A DNA stretch of 64,000 nucleotides from Photobacterium swingsii (GTDB taxonomy: Bacteria > Pseudomonadota > Gammaproteobacteria > Enterobacterales > Vibrionaceae): the NCBI RefSeq assembly GCF_024346715.1, contig NZ_AP024853.1, positions 558,001 to 622,000 on the forward strand. The letters run 5' to 3'. Position numbers and translations under genes: made by a program. Below, one piece after another: positions 10,347 to 18,528 of this stretch (its first letter is position 1; each line of letters opens with the position of its first letter). The notes below the pieces were generated by a model that searched no databases, was not told the origin of the DNA, and saw only the letters and a list, made by a program, of their open reading frames with translations.

Positions 10347-11666
10347 ATGATGACAGGGCTATTTCTATTTCAAAACGATCTTCGTTTACACGACAACCGT
10401 GCTTTATCACTCGCCGCACAAGAAGTAGACAGATTAATTTGTGTTTATTGTTTCCCCTACAGCCATTCCCACCAACGGCCTTTTTCGATTCGCTCTATTG
10501 GTCAAGCTCGTCAGCAATTTTTGCTGCAATCATTGGCTTGCTTAAACAAACAACTTACAAATCAAAAACAGGTGTTATTAGTACTGTTTGAGTCACCGTT
10601 GACAGCTCTTCCATCACTTATCACACGCTTTGATGTTACCGCCCTCTACCGCAGTGAGAATGCAGGTTACTATGAAAATAAAGAGTGGCAATTATTAGAG
10701 CAACGCTACCCATTTCTAAACTTTACAACAACAGCCACCCACACCTTATTCGATCAAGCAGAGCTTCCTTTTAAACTTTCAAATTTACCCGCTAGCTTTT
10801 CTAAATTTAGGAAATTAGTCGAGAGCCAACCTATCCAAACCAGCTTAGATCACATAGCGCATATTCCGCCACCACCATCACAAATTCTTGATATGCGTGT
10901 CAATTTACCAATTGAACCACAAGCCCCTAGCCATAATAGCTTCTGTGGTGGTGAAGCAGCTGGTATTGAGCACCTACAACGCTATTTCGCTAGCCAGCAG
11001 CCGAGCCACTATAAGCAAACAAGAAATGCCCTTGATGACTGGCAAAGTTCCACCAAATTTTCACCTTGGCTTGCATTGGGCTGTTTATCTGCAAGAAAGA
11101 TCATTGAAGCACTCGACGCCTACCACAATCGCGTTGAAAAAAACTCATCTACTGAATGGATCAAATTCGAGCTGTTATGGCGTGAATATTTTCAATGGTA
11201 TGCCCACTGCTACCAGAAAGATTTATTTATGTTTAAAGGGATCAAAAACAAAGCCCCACATACGAGCTACTACAGTGAGCGTTTTCGTCGCTGGTGCACA
11301 GGTAATACACCCTACCCCATAGTGAATGCTTGTATGAAGCAGCTAAACCTCACAGGTTACATGTCGAATCGTGGCAGGCAGCTAGCTGCCAGTTGCTTAG
11401 TGCATGAACTCAGCGTCGATTGGCGATATGGTGCTAGCTATTTTGAACAACACTTACTGGATTATGATGTTGCTTCTAACTGGGGTAATTGGCAGTACAT
11501 TGCGGGTGTAGGTGCCAATCCGAGGGAACACAGGCACTTCAATCTACAAAAACAAACAGAGCAGTACGATCCTAGCGGTATCTTTATTCGGAAATGGCAA
11601 GGTAATACCTCTGATGGCAACCTTGATGCGGTCGACGCTGCAGACTGGCCACTTCACCCCGAGTAA
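10347..11666 (+). CDS. DASH-family cryptochrome/photolyase
   Basis: A 439-residue photolyase-superfamily flavoprotein. The N-terminal antenna domain begins GLFLFQNDLRLHDNRAL. The FAD domain includes LLWREYFQWYAHCYQKDLF, GYMSNRGRQLAASCLVHEL and WGNWQYIAGVGANPREHRHF, which are Cry-DASH signatures. Such proteins repair cyclobutane pyrimidine dimers in single-stranded DNA and may act in blue-light responses. The gene stands 180 bp downstream of the ene-reductase operon with its own upstream region. The ToxR-like regulator downstream may be linked, as light-related genes in Vibrionaceae often sit with regulators, but nothing here proves it. Confidence 0.92.
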   Translation: MMTGLFLFQNDLRLHDNRALSLAAQEVDRLICVYCFPYSHSHQRPFSIRSIGQARQQFLLQSLACLNKQLTNQKQVLLVLFESPLTALPSLITRFDVTALYRSENAGYYENKEWQLLEQRYPFLNFTTTATHTLFDQAELPFKLSNLPASFSKFRKLVESQPIQTSLDHIAHIPPPPSQILDMRVNLPIEPQAPSHNSFCGGEAAGIEHLQRYFASQQPSHYKQTRNALDDWQSSTKFSPWLALGCLSARKIIEALDAYHNRVEKNSSTEWIKFELLWREYFQWYAHCYQKDLFMFKGIKNKAPHTSYYSERFRRWCTGNTPYPIVNACMKQLNLTGYMSNRGRQLAASCLVHELSVDWRYGASYFEQHLLDYDVASNWGNWQYIAGVGANPREHRHFNLQKQTEQYDPSGIFIRKWQGNTSDGNLDAVDAADWPLHPE

Positions 11667-11835
11667 CATCCTAATTGACAGGTGCACCGGTTCTAATTCG
11701 CTGACACAACTTCATTTAACGGATTAAATGCCTATCAAGGATGTTTCAATAAGCAAGATACCGCTCTACTGCTTGCTTCTGAACAGCAAAGTTAATAACC
11801 TCATCACTGCTGTTTTTTATTGTCGCGTGGAAGTT

Positions 11836-13371
11836 ATGCCATCAGCTGTAAGTTATCGACTAGGCACTGATTCTAAAGTCATTTTTATACCAGAACAAAA
11901 CCGTCTAATCATTGAAGAAGATCGCAGTGAAGAGCGTCATCTCGAACCGCTTCAAGCGCGTATGCTCAGTTTCTTCATTCAACATCAAGGCAAAGTACAA
12001 AACGCCAGAACAATCGCGGAGGCCGTCTGGGATCGTAGCCAAGTCTCTGACAATTTAGTTCGCCAAGTCATCAGCCAACTGAGATGCCAGCTAAACGATC
12101 AAGAACGTCCATATTCAATAATTAAAACCATTCCCAAACAAGGCTACTTGTTCGACATAGAAGTGATTGAACAGGAACTATCAAGCCGTATACCTTCTGG
12201 CAGTTTGCCAAAGCATTTACCAGGCAATTTGACAGACAATACACCAGAAAAACAACGCGCGAAGCCTGCTGTAACAAGCAACCAGCCATGTCCGACAAAT
12301 GCGAATAAAGACACAGTCAAAGCCACGCAACCAATGAAGCGTTTAATGATTTTTTCCATCATTATTGCTGCATTACTGACAATATCAACAAGCATCACTT
12401 ATTTTTCGCAATCAAATAGTGAAGCGATTGACCTGACAGCGAGCGAAAATAAGAAAGTCATCCCTGTTATATTTCATGATATTGAATTAGACCAAAATAA
12501 AGATCTCACTGTCGCTCGCAATGTCTATAACTACCTTTTCTTTGGCCTTAACTCATCAAATAATATTGTGGGTTATCACTATTCTCAACTTACGCCTGCG
12601 GCAAGAAAACAGTTAACGCCAGACGCTATTTCACTCAAGGGCTGGATTAAAGAGACTAAAAAGGGATATCACCTTAAGCTTCTTATCGATATACCATCAC
12701 ATTCTGGTGAAATAAAAAAGCTTGATGTCACTTTTACTAAGGATGATTTCTTTTCAGCAATTGGCGATCTTGTTCTTTCGTTAAAAACGACCATATCACC
12801 TACTACACCTGATTATAGTTTTGCGAACCATAGAGTCACCTCAGTGCAAAACTATAATGATTGGCAAGCTATCTCAAAAGGTATTTCTCTTTTTTATCAA
12901 GGTAAAGGTGCTGAAAGTTTTAAAGGGTTATCATCTGAACTTGAAATGATTAAAAGACAAGGCAGAGATAATTACTTACTTGAGGCTTTGTTTTCTTACA
13001 TGTCATCGATGAATTCTTTAAATACCAACAGCAGTGAAGATAAACGGTTAGCACTTAGTTATGCTAAAGAAGCTTTTGAAAAGAATCCACGCTGTAATAT
13101 TGCCAATATTAGCCTAGGGCTGGCCCTTATTGTTAATCAGCAAGGTGAGCAAGCATACCCTTATCTTTTCTATGCTGCTGAAAACTCACCAAGCCCGCTT
13201 AGCTACTACTTACTGAGTATCGCGGATCAACAAGCCAATAACCCTAAAGGCGCTGAGTACAATTACCAGCGCTTTAGTCACTTGAGTAAAGGGCAAAAGG
13301 GCCAACTTGCTGAACTTAAAGCATCTTTACAAAAATCAAACCTTTTCCCTACAGCCAAACAAGCGGATTAG
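11836..13371 (+). CDS. ToxR/CadC-like membrane-anchored transcriptional regulator
   Basis: About 511 residues from the preferred ATG. The N-terminal winged HTH (OmpR/ToxR type) spans roughly residues 15-110, with AEAVWDRSQVSDNLVRQVIS as recognition helix region and TIPKQGYLF at the wing. A proline- and polar-rich linker leads to one transmembrane helix (MIFSIIIAALLTISTSITYF, about 171-190), leaving a C-terminal domain of some 320 residues in the periplasm that ends in TPR-like helices. This is the architecture of one-component sensors such as ToxR and CadC. The frame is open from 11728; neither start has an ideal ribosome site, GGAAG being very close to the 11836 ATG. The signal is unknown. 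Confidence 0.8.
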   Translation: MPSAVSYRLGTDSKVIFIPEQNRLIIEEDRSEERHLEPLQARMLSFFIQHQGKVQNARTIAEAVWDRSQVSDNLVRQVISQLRCQLNDQERPYSIIKTIPKQGYLFDIEVIEQELSSRIPSGSLPKHLPGNLTDNTPEKQRAKPAVTSNQPCPTNANKDTVKATQPMKRLMIFSIIIAALLTISTSITYFSQSNSEAIDLTASENKKVIPVIFHDIELDQNKDLTVARNVYNYLFFGLNSSNNIVGYHYSQLTPAARKQLTPDAISLKGWIKETKKGYHLKLLIDIPSHSGEIKKLDVTFTKDDFFSAIGDLVLSLKTTISPTTPDYSFANHRVTSVQNYNDWQAISKGISLFYQGKGAESFKGLSSELEMIKRQGRDNYLLEALFSYMSSMNSLNTNSSEDKRLALSYAKEAFEKNPRCNIANISLGLALIVNQQGEQAYPYLFYAAENSPSPLSYYLLSIADQQANNPKGAEYNYQRFSHLSKGQKGQLAELKASLQKSNLFPTAKQAD

Positions 13372-13383
13372 CTCACTAATTTC

Positions 13384-13413
13384 AGCACCGTGAATCCCTT
13401 ATGGCACGGTGCT
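13384..13413 (+). terminator. Hairpin after the ToxR-like gene
   Basis: AGCACCGTG (13384-13392) pairs with CACGGTGCT (13405-13413) across a 12-base loop. It is followed by only two T residues, so it may be a weak terminator. Confidence 0.5.
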
Positions 13414-13568
13414 TTCACCGCTATCGTACACCAAACATGCATTTTTTCGCTGTTTGATTTTTGTATGTTTATTTCAGAGTTTGTCTTGCATCAGTTACGT
13501 GAAATTTGCTTATCTCCATACTCTTCACATCAACAAATCATACCCATAAATCAATAGATGTGAACATT

Positions 13569-14069
13569 ATGAAAGACACTCAAAAATCAACCTTCATCAA
13601 ATCACTCGCATTCAACATTATCCCAGTGCAAATATTCTTATTTGTCTTTTGGTTTAAGAATGGCTTCATCGATAAAGTATGTGGTGTACTCCTTGGCTTT
13701 ATTTCTCCAGAGACAGCTTATCAAGGCGATACTTGGGTAGGTTGGAAAACCTACATTGTCGGCACTTGGGATAAAAGCGCAGTTGGACACCTATTTATTA
13801 GCCCAACATTTGATTTCATGTTCCCTATTTTAATCATCCTGCAATGTATTCCATTCCTGCTTATTATTCGCTCTGTTATTGCGGGTGAATTTATGCAAGG
13901 TAAAGAGCGAGTATGGCTACTAAGAGCGGGTATTGCGTCGTTATTGGTAACATCATGCATGGCATTTACACAAACGATTACAGGTGCGAGTGATGGTCAA
14001 TACCTATGGCAATTCCTAGGTTTTGGTATGGTTGCTCTTATGTATATCCGTAATGAAAACGGAAAGTAA
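13569..14069 (+). CDS. Small integral membrane protein of unknown function
   Basis: About 166 residues with four likely membrane helices: around FNIIPVQIFLFVFWF, MFPILIILQCIPFLLIIRSV, LLRAGIASLLVTSCMAF and WQFLGFGMVALMYI. I do not recognise the family. The frame is open from 13506, but MKDTQKS at 13569 gives a normal charged N-terminus before the first helix. It lies downstream of the ToxR-like regulator, separated by a hairpin, and upstream of a very long gene of unknown function. A transport or sensing accessory role is possible but unsupported. Confidence 0.65.
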   Translation: MKDTQKSTFIKSLAFNIIPVQIFLFVFWFKNGFIDKVCGVLLGFISPETAYQGDTWVGWKTYIVGTWDKSAVGHLFISPTFDFMFPILIILQCIPFLLIIRSVIAGEFMQGKERVWLLRAGIASLLVTSCMAFTQTITGASDGQYLWQFLGFGMVALMYIRNENGK

Positions 14070-14284
14070 TAATTACTACCACCTTTAATTAAATATTCCT
14101 TCTATTTTATTGGCACGTTATACAGCTATGTATTACGTGCCTATTTTCACCATGTAAAGAACAATTCAATAGCACTAATGTGCGATAGAGCTTAAAACGA
14201 TAATTTATCTGTATGTTTCCAATGACATAAATAACATTAGCATTTACTCTGAGCCCCTCTTCTCATTGGTATTATGTATTTACT

Positions 14285-17200
14285 ATGTCTGTTGCTTTAA
14301 ACACTTCCCAATTTGTGGTGTCCTATGACCCACAATCAGTCGAATCCCTATATCAGGGGTTGATCACTTATCGTCAATTACTTGAAACCGATGGTGCATT
14401 TTCAGATTTTCATTGCCACGTACGTTTCAAGGTCATTTCAGGTAGTGATGACCGCATTGGAAGCCTTTACGGCACCAAACTCGCTAATCTCACATTGGGG
14501 TATAGTGACTACAGCACAGAAAACCTTAGCCCTGAAAAAATACTGAGTGCAACGCAACTTCCCTCTGAGACCGCATTTTTCCTTCGAGCTTGCCAACACC
14601 CGGAATTGGAAGAACAGCTAACACAAACGGCAAAGCTCATCTGCAATATCTCTCGTAAGATCAATGATTCATCTGAGATGTGGATTTCTGAATGTGATGT
14701 CATGGGCTTACTGCCATTATTCATGATTGCATTAACCTATCCTCACAATGCTTATTTACTTGGTGGGTATACCATCCCTTATTGGGATACAGAGCACGCG
14801 CCAATTGGTGAAGAGATGTTAGCCATACTGACTCATCATTTAGGCTACAACCACCACACGCTAAAAGCCTTTTGTTACTGTGATAATACGAGCGCAAGAG
14901 CACGTATGTTTAACCTACAGCACCGCAATCATTACGATATACATGCTGATCAGGATGAGCCGATTGAAAATGAATTACTGCGCATTTTCCGTCGTGACCC
15001 TGCCGAATTTGACACGTTTAAATCTCTCTTGAAGCAGCGTTTTGCCGACCAGGACTACTTACAGTACACAGATGATAGTCGCTACTATCAAGAACACCCA
15101 GTCGAAAGTTTTATTCATACCCTAATGTCTCCAGCTCAAGGAGAGTGTTATTTTGGGCAAGAAGAATACCACCAAGTATTACTCGGAAATTTCATAGATT
15201 CACCGGGTGATGAAATTGCTGCCGAGCTTAAACTTGAAATCGAGCAATATTTAGGTCGCCCAATTGTGGCACCGAAAGCCATTGAAGATGAAGACGATTA
15301 CTATCGTGATAATTACTACTTTTACGGTACAGGCGAACAAGACTGGAAAGCTTTTGTCACAGAAGGCTTTGAACATGGAGAGGCTATTTGGCATTTTGTT
15401 GAAACAGGTGAAAACCCGAATATTTTATCAAAAATAGCACCTTGTGATATGGCCGCTGTCGCCAAAGCAGGGAACTTCAACATTCACAAAAAAATCGAAT
15501 ACCATGTCGGTGGCCTTGACAGCTACCACGCCGAAATGGCGTCCATCATTTACGATCTACTCGTGGATTGGAACGATGAGGATGACACTGGAGACATTCT
15601 CGCCATTAATCGTCAAAAACTACTGCGCATGTTTGATGTTCTTCACCATTGGAACAACAAACAAGCATTCCATCCCAAATTCGCCAACGAGATAGTCGAA
15701 ACCTATGAACTCCTAACGGATGAAGACTTTATTGCACGCTACAACGGTGACTGGCAAGCACTGTTAATCCGCCATATCGGTGAGTTTTCAGGGTATAGCA
15801 GTAGTATCGAATATGAGGCGTTCAAGCGTTGCTACACGCTTATACAAAGCCACCGCAGCCAAATGATCGCTATTATTACTCAATTAACCCAAACAGAAGA
15901 TTTCGACGCTGTTACACATTTGGCTTTATGTGCCGCCATTGTGGAATGGGACAAAGTACATGACCAAAATGATGAACTATCGTCATACGCGCTTAACCAA
16001 TTAGCACAAAATTTAGAAAATCTGATCTATCGTGATTTAAACGAAACAAGCTATTTTATTTGCCATGACGATGAGAAGCCCTATATCTATGATGCGCCTA
16101 ATGAGGAAGGTCTTGGCAAAGTCGCTGCGGATTGGCAGTTTGTTGATGGATACCTCAAGCAACAACATAATCAACTGGAAGAAACACTGACGCGCTTTGA
16201 AACCCAGTTAATCCGATACGAACGAAAGGAAAGGGTTAATCCTGTACAACCCTACTATCAATTCTTACGTAACTTCAGCGATAACGCACAAAAACTCTTA
16301 GTATGCGCCCAAGTCGTCGCCCAATTAGACAGCTCTCCACTGCAGCAATTCTGCACACGTTTTCTCACCCTTTGGTTACGTGTTGCCCCCTGTAAAACCA
16401 GCCGAATGTTGGCGTATTTCTTTTCCGATCCCAAGGAAAATAAAAACCAGGCAAGTGCAAATTTCGTCAAACAGCTTCATGGGTTAACGCCATTAACCGC
16501 CCTCGCCTATCAAATAGAAGCCATTTTGGATGACATAGGTTGGGATGATGATGAAGCAGAACTACTCGCTCCCTTCTTCAAACAATGGATCGTAGAACAA
16601 GATGCTGACAATGATCAGCAAAGTATACAGGCTGCCTTACAGTATATTTTACCTCGCCGAGAGCAACAGTTTTATATCGCACTGCGTAAAGCTCATCCTG
16701 ATCTCACCATCAGCTACTTTGATGAGACTGTGCATTACTTAATGATGGCAAAAGTTCGTCGTCAAATATGCAGTAACCACACATCACCTCAAGCAATGGA
16801 AAATAATGAAGCGCAGGCTCTTCAACAATTTAGTGAGATACTACTTTCTACGACACCATTAACCGTAGAGCAAGTCGATACCATTCTCACCCTTTGCGAC
16901 CAATACCGCGTCCGTGATTTCGATACCTTGTATGGCATGGCTGAGTTAGAAACCTTGTATTACCTCGCCTCTCCTCACCGACAAGATGCAATTATGCGTA
17001 TCTTCGCAGCAAGACCACATTTAGGGCTTGATCTGCTCTACAATGAAAACGTAATAACCTTGCCTGTTTTTTGTCAAAAAGTGCAAGATAGTGGCGCGAA
17101 TATTGGTGAATTACTATCTTACTCACTCGACCGAGGGTGGGAAGAAAGCTACCCTTGGTTTGCCAATAAGCCCGATATCAATCACTACATAGCTAAGTTA

Positions 17201-18394
17201 CAGGTAGAAGAACTATTAAGCTTGCTCAAAGCCTTGGCTCGTCACCCAGAATTTCAACCTCTCATTGACAGCTATGCCTCACACAGTTCACGTCATGTCC
17301 GTGACTTAGTCGCAGATATTCAAGCCGGGAAATACCACAAAGCTGACATATCAAAAGTGGAAGTTGTTCATTATGGGATCTTCGTCGAAGGGGCGACAGA
17401 AGAAGAGCTCGAAGAAATAAAGCAAGAGCAAGAAGAGAGCGATTGCCACTTATTCTATAAACTTGAGCACCGTAAAGAGACGCTGCTCATTGAGAATGAA
17501 TTAGGTCGCTCATTTGGCTTACAGCTAGGCTACTTCCCTGATGACGAAGATGAAGAGGAGTTAGCCCAAGAATTAGAACTCACCATCAAGCTTCACCACC
17601 CTTATATGCACAGTGAAGATGGATACTTATCAGAGTGGACGACAAGTATTTCACTCGGTCATCGCACTTATGTCGGTTGGACTATGTCGCATCGTACACT
17701 CAATATCTGCGGTATTTATCGGTTTGAGATCCACGACCCATCTGGTTTATTAGTCGCCGACAAAACCTTTCATGTAATGGACAACAAACGTAGCCATATC
17801 AGCGAGCTGACGCATTTACTTGAAGATGAAACCCTAGATGTTGCACACCTTGGCAGCTTAAACATCACAAGCGGTGAACTGGACTTAGTACAACATAATC
17901 AATCAACTAATGGCTTACTATTAGGAAATAAACTGCTAACGCCAGTTACTCAGGTATATAGCCACCTACGCCAGGGCGCGTTAGAAATGGTAGATATTCG
18001 CCTTAACCAAACCCAGCCTGACAGTTGGTATCCCGCGGCAAATCAGGTATTTCCTTATTTAGAAAGCCGTATAAAAAGTAAAATTCTCTTACTCGGAGAG
18101 CCAAACACCATAGATGCAGTACAACGAGATGCAAAAAGTTGGCGAAAAAAAGTCACTAAAAAGGAGGCGGTTCATCTCATTCAACCTAATGAAAACAATG
18201 CGTCGAATGTTTTAGCACTATATCTCGCCCGCAAAGGCATGCGAGTGTATTTTGGCTATAGCACAACGGGGGAGCTATGTCGGATTGCTATCGTTAATAT
18301 CAAGTTTGGCTTACTGCGTAGACTGTTTATTCGAGTGATGAATCGAATTTCAAAGAAAGTCATACAGGATGTTGGCATTTATCAACCACTTTAA
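14285..18394 (+). CDS. Very large (1369 aa) protein of unknown function with DUF3859-like segment
   Basis: An uninterrupted 1369-codon gene with no signal peptide or membrane helix, so presumably cytoplasmic. Residues 1-1000 are acidic and mostly helical, without a motif I recognise. From about residue 1018 a beta-rich part (VEVVHYGIFVEG, LGRSFGLQLGYF, HRTYVGWTMSH, GIYRFEIHDPSGLLVADKTF) resembles DUF3859. The last 150 residues contain KILLLGEPNTIDAVQRDAK and end in a basic helix. Codon use looks like the neighbours. A short-distance operon partner is absent on both sides. The DUF3859 assignment is from memory of the pattern and needs a profile search. Confidence 0.8.
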   Translation: MSVALNTSQFVVSYDPQSVESLYQGLITYRQLLETDGAFSDFHCHVRFKVISGSDDRIGSLYGTKLANLTLGYSDYSTENLSPEKILSATQLPSETAFFLRACQHPELEEQLTQTAKLICNISRKINDSSEMWISECDVMGLLPLFMIALTYPHNAYLLGGYTIPYWDTEHAPIGEEMLAILTHHLGYNHHTLKAFCYCDNTSARARMFNLQHRNHYDIHADQDEPIENELLRIFRRDPAEFDTFKSLLKQRFADQDYLQYTDDSRYYQEHPVESFIHTLMSPAQGECYFGQEEYHQVLLGNFIDSPGDEIAAELKLEIEQYLGRPIVAPKAIEDEDDYYRDNYYFYGTGEQDWKAFVTEGFEHGEAIWHFVETGENPNILSKIAPCDMAAVAKAGNFNIHKKIEYHVGGLDSYHAEMASIIYDLLVDWNDEDDTGDILAINRQKLLRMFDVLHHWNNKQAFHPKFANEIVETYELLTDEDFIARYNGDWQALLIRHIGEFSGYSSSIEYEAFKRCYTLIQSHRSQMIAIITQLTQTEDFDAVTHLALCAAIVEWDKVHDQNDELSSYALNQLAQNLENLIYRDLNETSYFICHDDEKPYIYDAPNEEGLGKVAADWQFVDGYLKQQHNQLEETLTRFETQLIRYERKERVNPVQPYYQFLRNFSDNAQKLLVCAQVVAQLDSSPLQQFCTRFLTLWLRVAPCKTSRMLAYFFSDPKENKNQASANFVKQLHGLTPLTALAYQIEAILDDIGWDDDEAELLAPFFKQWIVEQDADNDQQSIQAALQYILPRREQQFYIALRKAHPDLTISYFDETVHYLMMAKVRRQICSNHTSPQAMENNEAQALQQFSEILLSTTPLTVEQVDTILTLCDQYRVRDFDTLYGMAELETLYYLASPHRQDAIMRIFAARPHLGLDLLYNENVITLPVFCQKVQDSGANIGELLSYSLDRGWEESYPWFANKPDINHYIAKLQVEELLSLLKALARHPEFQPLIDSYASHSSRHVRDLVADIQAGKYHKADISKVEVVHYGIFVEGATEEELEEIKQEQEESDCHLFYKLEHRKETLLIENELGRSFGLQLGYFPDDEDEEELAQELELTIKLHHPYMHSEDGYLSEWTTSISLGHRTYVGWTMSHRTLNICGIYRFEIHDPSGLLVADKTFHVMDNKRSHISELTHLLEDETLDVAHLGSLNITSGELDLVQHNQSTNGLLLGNKLLTPVTQVYSHLRQGALEMVDIRLNQTQPDSWYPAANQVFPYLESRIKSKILLLGEPNTIDAVQRDAKSWRKKVTKKEAVHLIQPNENNASNVLALYLARKGMRVYFGYSTTGELCRIAIVNIKFGLLRRLFIRVMNRISKKVIQDVGIYQPL

Positions 18395-18475
18395 TCACGC
18401 AGGTTAACGACAGGCCTCGCCATCACGACGTCGCAAACTCATCTGTTTTAAGTAACCACTTTACACAACAAGAAA

Positions 18476-18505
18476 AAGCCAGTTATAGGGGGAGCTAACT
18501 GGCTT
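18476..18505. terminator. Terminator shared by convergent 1369-aa gene and GH20 gene
   Basis: AAGCCAGTTA (18476-18485) and TAACTGGCTT (18496-18505) make a 10-bp stem with a 10-base loop. Read on the minus strand it is followed by TTTTTCTTG, a good rho-independent tail for the GH20 gene. On the plus strand it is followed by GTTGTCGTT. Confidence 0.75.
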
Positions 18506-18528
18506 GTTGTCGTTAGTAAAAAATACCG

